Assembly (NCBI GenBank): GCA_025964295.1
Contig: JAOPZD010000171.1
Location: 1 to 7,726, forward strand
DNA: 7,726 nt
Source: Conexibacter sp.
Lineage (GTDB): Bacteria > Actinomycetota > Thermoleophilia > Solirubrobacterales > Solirubrobacteraceae
Direction: 5' to 3'
The notes beneath the pieces are model-generated. The model was not told the DNA's origin, did no database searches, and saw only the letters and a program-made list of their open reading frames with translations. The translations under genes were made by a program, and so were the position numbers. Below, in pieces: positions 5,151 to 7,726 of this stretch. The first letter of the stretch is position 1. Each line of letters opens with the position of its first letter.

Positions 5151-6617
5151 CTAGTGGACGAGCACCGGCTCGCCGACGACGGAAGGCTCCTGGACGCCCG
5201 GGCGCAGCAGCGCGGTGCAGACCACGGCGGCCACGGCGAAGATCGCGGCCGACCAGTAGAACGCGGTCGTGTAGCCGTGCACGGCGGCCTGGGCGACGAC
5301 GTCGGCCGTCGGGCGCCCGGCCGTGCTGAGCGCGGCGGTGGTCGCGCTGGCGGCCAGCGTGCTCAGCAGGGCGGTGCCGATCGATCCGCCGATCTGCTGC
5401 ATGGTGTTGACCATCGCCGAGGCGACGCCGGCGTCCCCGGGCTCGACGCCGAGCGTCGCGCTGCTCATCGCCGGGGCGAACACGTTGCCGAGGCCCAGGC
5501 CCATGATCAGCAGGCCCGGCAGCACGTGCGTCCAGTAGCTGGAGTCGGTGCCGATGCCGGTCAGGCAGACCATGCCCAGCGCGCCCATGCCGAGGCCGAT
5601 CCCGATCAGCGGTCGCGCGCCGAAGCGCGGCAGCAGCATGGTCTGCGAGGTCGTCGCCGAGATCATGATGGCGAACGTCATCGGCAGGAAGGCCAGGCCG
5701 GACTGGATCGGCGAGAAGCCCAGGCTCTGCTGCAAGTAGTAGGTCAGGAACAGGAAGACGCCGAACATCGCGATCGCCGACAGGGCCATCGCCAGGTAGG
5801 ACCCGCCGCGGTCGCGGTCGAGCACGACGCGCAGGGGCAGCAGCGGGTTGGCGACGCGCTGCTGGATCGTCACGAAGGCGGCCAGCAGGACCACGCCCGC
5901 GACGAGGAAGCCGATCGTGGTGGCGTTGCTCCACGACGTCTGCGCCGCGTGCGAGAACCCGTACGCCAACGCGAACAGCCCGGCCGACGCGGTGACCGTG
6001 CCCGGGATGTCCAGGCGCGGCTTGTCGGGGTGGGCCTGGTTGGTCAGCAGCGTGAAGGCGCCCGTGGCCGCGACGCCCGCGAACGCGAGGTTCACGTACA
6101 GGCACCAGCGCCAGGACAGGTACTCGGTGAGCACGCCGCCGAGCAGCAGGCCCGCGGCGGCGCCGGAGCCCGCGATCGCGCCGAAGACGCCGAAGGCCTT
6201 GTTGCGCTCCTCCGGGACGGTGAAGGTCGTGGTCAGCAGCGAGAGCGCGGCGGGCGCGAGCAGCGCGCCGAAGACGCCCTGGGCGGCGCGGGCGCCGACG
6301 AGCATGCCGAAGGACTGGGCGGCGCCGCCGGCGGCGGACGCGACCGCGAAGCCGATCAGGCCGGCCATGAAGACCCACTTGCGGCCGAAGAGGTCGCCGA
6401 TGCGACCACCGAGCAGCAGCAGCGAGCCGAAGGCCAGCGCGTAGGCGGTGACGATCCACTGGCGGTTCGCGTCGGAGAAGCCGAGGTCGTGCTGGGCGCT
6501 GGGCAGCGCGATGTTCACGATCGTCGCGTCGAGGACGACCATCAGCTGGGCGAGCCCGAGGAGCGCCAGGATCAGCCAGCGGCGCTCGTGGTGGGGATCT
6601 GCGTGAGGAGGAGTCAT
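5151..6617 (-). CDS. DHA2-family (EmrB/QacA) MFS multidrug efflux transporter
   Basis: A 488-residue major-facilitator protein with the 14-helix DHA2 layout, expected to export hydrophobic drugs or toxic compounds in exchange for protons. Family signatures: LDATIVNIALP (29-39, motif D1), GRIGDLFGRK (71-80, motif A), the Arg110-containing motif B (GARAAQGVFGALLAPAALSLL region), motif C GSGAAAGLLLGG (150-161) that marks antiporters, and SWRWCLYVN (168-176). The N-terminus is His-rich (MTPPHADPHH). I chose the ATG at 6617 because the frame upstream (to 6881) runs through the divergent tetR-type gene and encodes no transmembrane sequence. No Shine-Dalgarno precedes it; the leader just before the ATG is almost all pyrimidine. 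The pump is divergent from a TetR regulator with two matching dyads between them, the usual arrangement of a drug-inducible efflux module. Substrate unknown. Confidence 0.94.
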   Translation of the reverse strand: MTPPHADPHHERRWLILALLGLAQLMVVLDATIVNIALPSAQHDLGFSDANRQWIVTAYALAFGSLLLLGGRIGDLFGRKWVFMAGLIGFAVASAAGGAAQSFGMLVGARAAQGVFGALLAPAALSLLTTTFTVPEERNKAFGVFGAIAGSGAAAGLLLGGVLTEYLSWRWCLYVNLAFAGVAATGAFTLLTNQAHPDKPRLDIPGTVTASAGLFALAYGFSHAAQTSWSNATTIGFLVAGVVLLAAFVTIQQRVANPLLPLRVVLDRDRGGSYLAMALSAIAMFGVFLFLTYYLQQSLGFSPIQSGLAFLPMTFAIMISATTSQTMLLPRFGARPLIGIGLGMGALGMVCLTGIGTDSSYWTHVLPGLLIMGLGLGNVFAPAMSSATLGVEPGDAGVASAMVNTMQQIGGSIGTALLSTLAASATTAALSTAGRPTADVVAQAAVHGYTTAFYWSAAIFAVAAVVCTALLRPGVQEPSVVGEPVLVH

Positions 6618-6654
6618 GTGGGAGAGGAAGGGGAGAGGAGGTCTGCGAGGCAAG

Positions 6655-6671
6655 TGGAGGTGGTGTCTCCA
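6655..6671. promoter_or_regulatory. Putative TetR operator, distal (TGGAGG-N6-CTCC)
   Basis: TGGAGGTGGTGTCTCCA is a dyad with five paired bases on each side (TGGAG/CTCCA) centred at 6663. It shares the TGGAGG and CTCC half-site bases, at identical spacing and centre, with the dyad at 6695-6719. It would lie just downstream of the transporter's transcription start. Confidence 0.45.
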
Positions 6672-6683
6672 TCTCTGTCGACC

Positions 6684-6689
6684 AATGTA
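6684..6689 (-). promoter_or_regulatory. Possible -10 box (TACATT) of the efflux transporter gene
   Basis: TACATT on the minus strand fits TAnnnT and would start transcription near 6677, leaving a leader of about 60 nt. The dyad at 6695-6719 lies over the -35 position and the one at 6655-6671 just downstream of the start, both suited to repression. No good -35 hexamer is seen. Confidence 0.35.
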
Positions 6690-6694
6690 GCACG

Positions 6695-6719
6695 AAACTG
6701 GAGGAATCACCTCCGGTTT
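6695..6719. promoter_or_regulatory. Putative TetR operator, proximal (AAAC-T-GGAGG / CCTCC-G-GTTT)
   Basis: A 25-bp dyad centred at 6707: AAACTGGAGG on the left and CCTCCGGTTT on the right, nine of ten arm positions complementary, with a 5-base centre. Length and form suit a TetR dimer site. It lies upstream of the TetR gene's -10 box and over the -35 regions of both divergent promoters, 44 bp centre-to-centre from the second site. Recognition by the adjacent TetR protein is inferred from position. Confidence 0.6.
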
Positions 6720-6722
6720 TGG

Positions 6723-6728
6723 TACGCT
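6723..6728 (+). promoter_or_regulatory. -10 box (TACGCT) of the TetR gene
   Basis: TACGCT fits TAnnnT and ends 7 bases before the GTG start at 6736, so the transcript would begin at the start codon. No Shine-Dalgarno is present. The -35 region is occupied by the dyad at 6695-6719, which suggests autorepression. Confidence 0.45.
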
Positions 6729-6735
6729 CGTCGGG

Positions 6736-7395
6736 GTGAGCACCACCGACCGCCCACTTCGCAAGGACGCCGAACGCAACCGGCAGCGCATCCTGGCCGC
6801 GGCCGGCGAGCTGTTCGGCGAGCGCGGCCTGCAGGTCACGCTCGACGCGGTCGCCGAGCGCGCGGGCGTCGGGGTCGGCACGGTCTACCGGCGCTTCCCC
6901 GACAAGGAGGCGCTGATCGACGCGCTCTTCGAGGAGCGCATCGACGCCGTCGCCGCCATCGCCGACGAGGCGTGCGCGATGGACGACGCGTGGGCGGCCC
7001 TGGTCTTCTTCTTCGACCGCGCGGTGTCGCTGCACGGCCACGACCGGGCGCTCAAGGAGCTCGTCTTCAGCACCGCGCACGGCCAGCACCGCGTCGCCCG
7101 GGCACGCGACCGGCTCAAGCCGATCGTCAGCCGGATCGTGGCGCGCGCGCAGGCCTCAGGGCAGCTGCGTCCCGACGTCGAGATCACCGACGTCCCGGTC
7201 ATCCAGCTGATGCTCACGGGCGTCATCGAGTACGCCGGCGACGTCGCGCCGGAGGTCTGGCGCCGCTACCTGGCGATCATCGTCGACGGCCTCCGCGCCG
7301 GTCCCTCGGCCCAGACGCCGATCGCGCCCGCGGCGCTCACCGACGAGCAGCTGGACGGCGCGATGGCGCGCGGTCTGACACCGCCCCGGCGGTAG
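6736..7395 (+). CDS. TetR/AcrR-family transcriptional regulator
   Basis: A 219-residue protein of typical TetR length. The N-terminal domain shows the family pattern: NRQRILAAAGELFGERGLQ (helix 1, from about residue 15), TLDAVAERAGVGVGTVYRRF (helix-turn-helix, 35-54) and PDKEALIDALFEERI. The remaining 150 residues are helical and form the ligand-binding/dimer domain, with LKPIVSRIVARAQASGQLRPDV and a following LMLTGV segment reminiscent of the SbtR-like C-terminal group. TetR proteins of this kind repress until a ligand binds. The GTG start gives the normal spacing to helix 1 and is preceded by TACGCT 7 bases upstream. The gene is divergent from a DHA2 efflux pump, its most probable target, and likely represses itself through the dyad just upstream. 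The end of the gene forms one arm of a hairpin with the stop codon in the loop. Confidence 0.95.
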   Translation: MSTTDRPLRKDAERNRQRILAAAGELFGERGLQVTLDAVAERAGVGVGTVYRRFPDKEALIDALFEERIDAVAAIADEACAMDDAWAALVFFFDRAVSLHGHDRALKELVFSTAHGQHRVARARDRLKPIVSRIVARAQASGQLRPDVEITDVPVIQLMLTGVIEYAGDVAPEVWRRYLAIIVDGLRAGPSAQTPIAPAALTDEQLDGAMARGLTPPRR

Positions 7396-7405
7396 GCCGC
7401 CGGGG
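7384..7405 (+). terminator. Perfect 9-bp hairpin spanning the TetR stop codon
   Basis: CCCCGGCGG (7384-7392) pairs exactly with CCGCCGGGG (7397-7405) around the loop TAGG, which contains the TAG stop codon. It is followed by GTTGC, only a vestige of a T-run. It probably ends or attenuates the TetR transcript before the next gene, which begins 22 bp further on. Confidence 0.5.
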
Positions 7406-7426
7406 GTTGCGGGCATACACCGCGCC

Positions 7427-7726
7427 ATGGACGGTGCCGTTGGGTTCGCGCTGACCCGCTTCGAGGCGGACGGCGCGCGGCTGGAGGTCGAAGGGACGTG
7501 GTCGGGCGTGCGCGGTGTGCGCTTCGTGCGCCCTGCCCTGGTCATGCGCGCCGACGGCGGCGCCGAGAAGACGCTGCTGGCGGTGCTCGAGCACAAGCCG
7601 TGGCCGGCGGAGGACGGGCGGCCGTGGGTCGCCGCGTTCCCGTGGGACGGCCGGGAGCCGGACGTCGCGCACGTCGAGCTGGCGGTCGCGCCGAGCATCG
7701 TCGTGCCGCTGGGCGGGCGCGCGGGC
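7427..7726 (+). CDS. Unrecognised protein, N-terminal 100 residues (cut by window edge)
   Basis: The frame from the ATG at 7427 stays open for exactly 100 codons to the window end. The translation opens MDGAVGFALTRFEADGARL and continues with EVEGTWSGVRGVRFVRPALVM, LLAVLEHKPWPAEDGRPWVA and ELAVAPSIVVPL. Alternating hydrophobic residues, Gly turns and several Trp suggest a beta-sheet-rich domain; there is no signal peptide or membrane segment. Third codon positions are strongly G/C, and the sequence has the mixed, non-repetitive composition of a real protein, unlike the Arg/Pro-rich shadow frames. I do not recognise the family. It begins 31 bp after the TetR stop, beyond a hairpin; no Shine-Dalgarno is present, and the nearest AT-rich stretch is GCATACAC at 7413-7420. 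Confidence 0.65.
   Translation, partial: MDGAVGFALTRFEADGARLEVEGTWSGVRGVRFVRPALVMRADGGAEKTLLAVLEHKPWPAEDGRPWVAAFPWDGREPDVAHVELAVAPSIVVPLGGRAG

Noticed and set aside
6618..6881. N-terminal extension of the transporter frame to 6881
   Set aside because: The extra 88 residues are low-complexity, overlap the divergent tetR gene and lie upstream of the conserved N-terminus starting at 6617.
5050..7089. A 679-codon minus-strand frame through the transporter gene
   Set aside because: It is the transporter read in another frame, giving Arg/Ala/Pro-rich sequence, whereas the frame of 5151-6617 gives all DHA2 motifs.
4026..7454. A 1142-codon open frame on the plus strand
   Set aside because: Antisense to the acyltransferase and transporter genes and out of frame with tetR; the translation is low-complexity Arg/Ala/Gln/Asp with no recognisable domain.
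1..7726. CRISPR array, tRNA, rRNA, insertion sequence, prophage or toxin-antitoxin pair
   Set aside because: I looked for regular repeats, cloverleaf-like patterns, transposase or integrase motifs and small paired genes on both strands and saw none.

Overview
The window is very GC-rich DNA with strong G/C bias at third codon positions. The gene types (a LacI regulator beside an acyl-CoA ligase, a stand-alone 'Sensor' membrane domain, a TetR/DHA2-efflux pair, several GTG starts without Shine-Dalgarno sequences) fit a soil-type high-GC actinobacterium. My guess from general resemblance is the Thermoleophilia/Solirubrobacterales; the window has no rRNA or marker gene to settle it.

Layout, left to right. 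(1) 1-2767: the 5' end of a lipoprotein gene on the minus strand, cut by the window edge, faces a LacI-family regulator and an acyl-CoA ligase on the plus strand that are 9 bp apart and probably co-transcribed. The gap holds a good minus-strand promoter (TTGCCA, 18 bp, TACCGT) with two CG-centred palindromes of the form GT-NN-TACGTA-NN-AC over its spacer and start point. This looks like a compact LacI-controlled uptake/activation locus. (2) 2768-2940: no gene, two imperfect hairpins between convergent genes. (3) 2941-3991: a small GNAT-like acetyltransferase (minus) divergent from a four-helix 'Sensor'-type membrane protein (plus). (4) 3996-5039: a membrane-anchored PlsC-type acyltransferase (minus), whose stop lies 4 bp from that of the sensor gene. 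(5) 5151-7395: a DHA2-type multidrug efflux transporter (minus) divergent from a TetR regulator (plus), with two matching TGGAGG-N6-CTCC dyads in the 118-bp gap. Strong hairpins follow the transporter gene and overlap the end of the TetR gene. (6) 7427-7726: the first 100 codons of a protein I do not recognise.

How the parts work together. Two self-contained regulator-target modules are visible: LacI with lipoprotein/acyl-CoA ligase, and TetR with efflux pump. Each has an operator pair in a divergent promoter. The middle genes (acetyltransferase, sensor membrane protein, acyltransferase) show no evident shared pathway. A recurring signature is a TAnnnT -10 box ending 6-7 bases before the start codon at four genes lacking Shine-Dalgarno sequences, which points to leaderless transcripts.

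No CRISPR array, tRNA, rRNA, insertion sequence, prophage or obviously novel defence system was seen. The most interesting content is regulatory.
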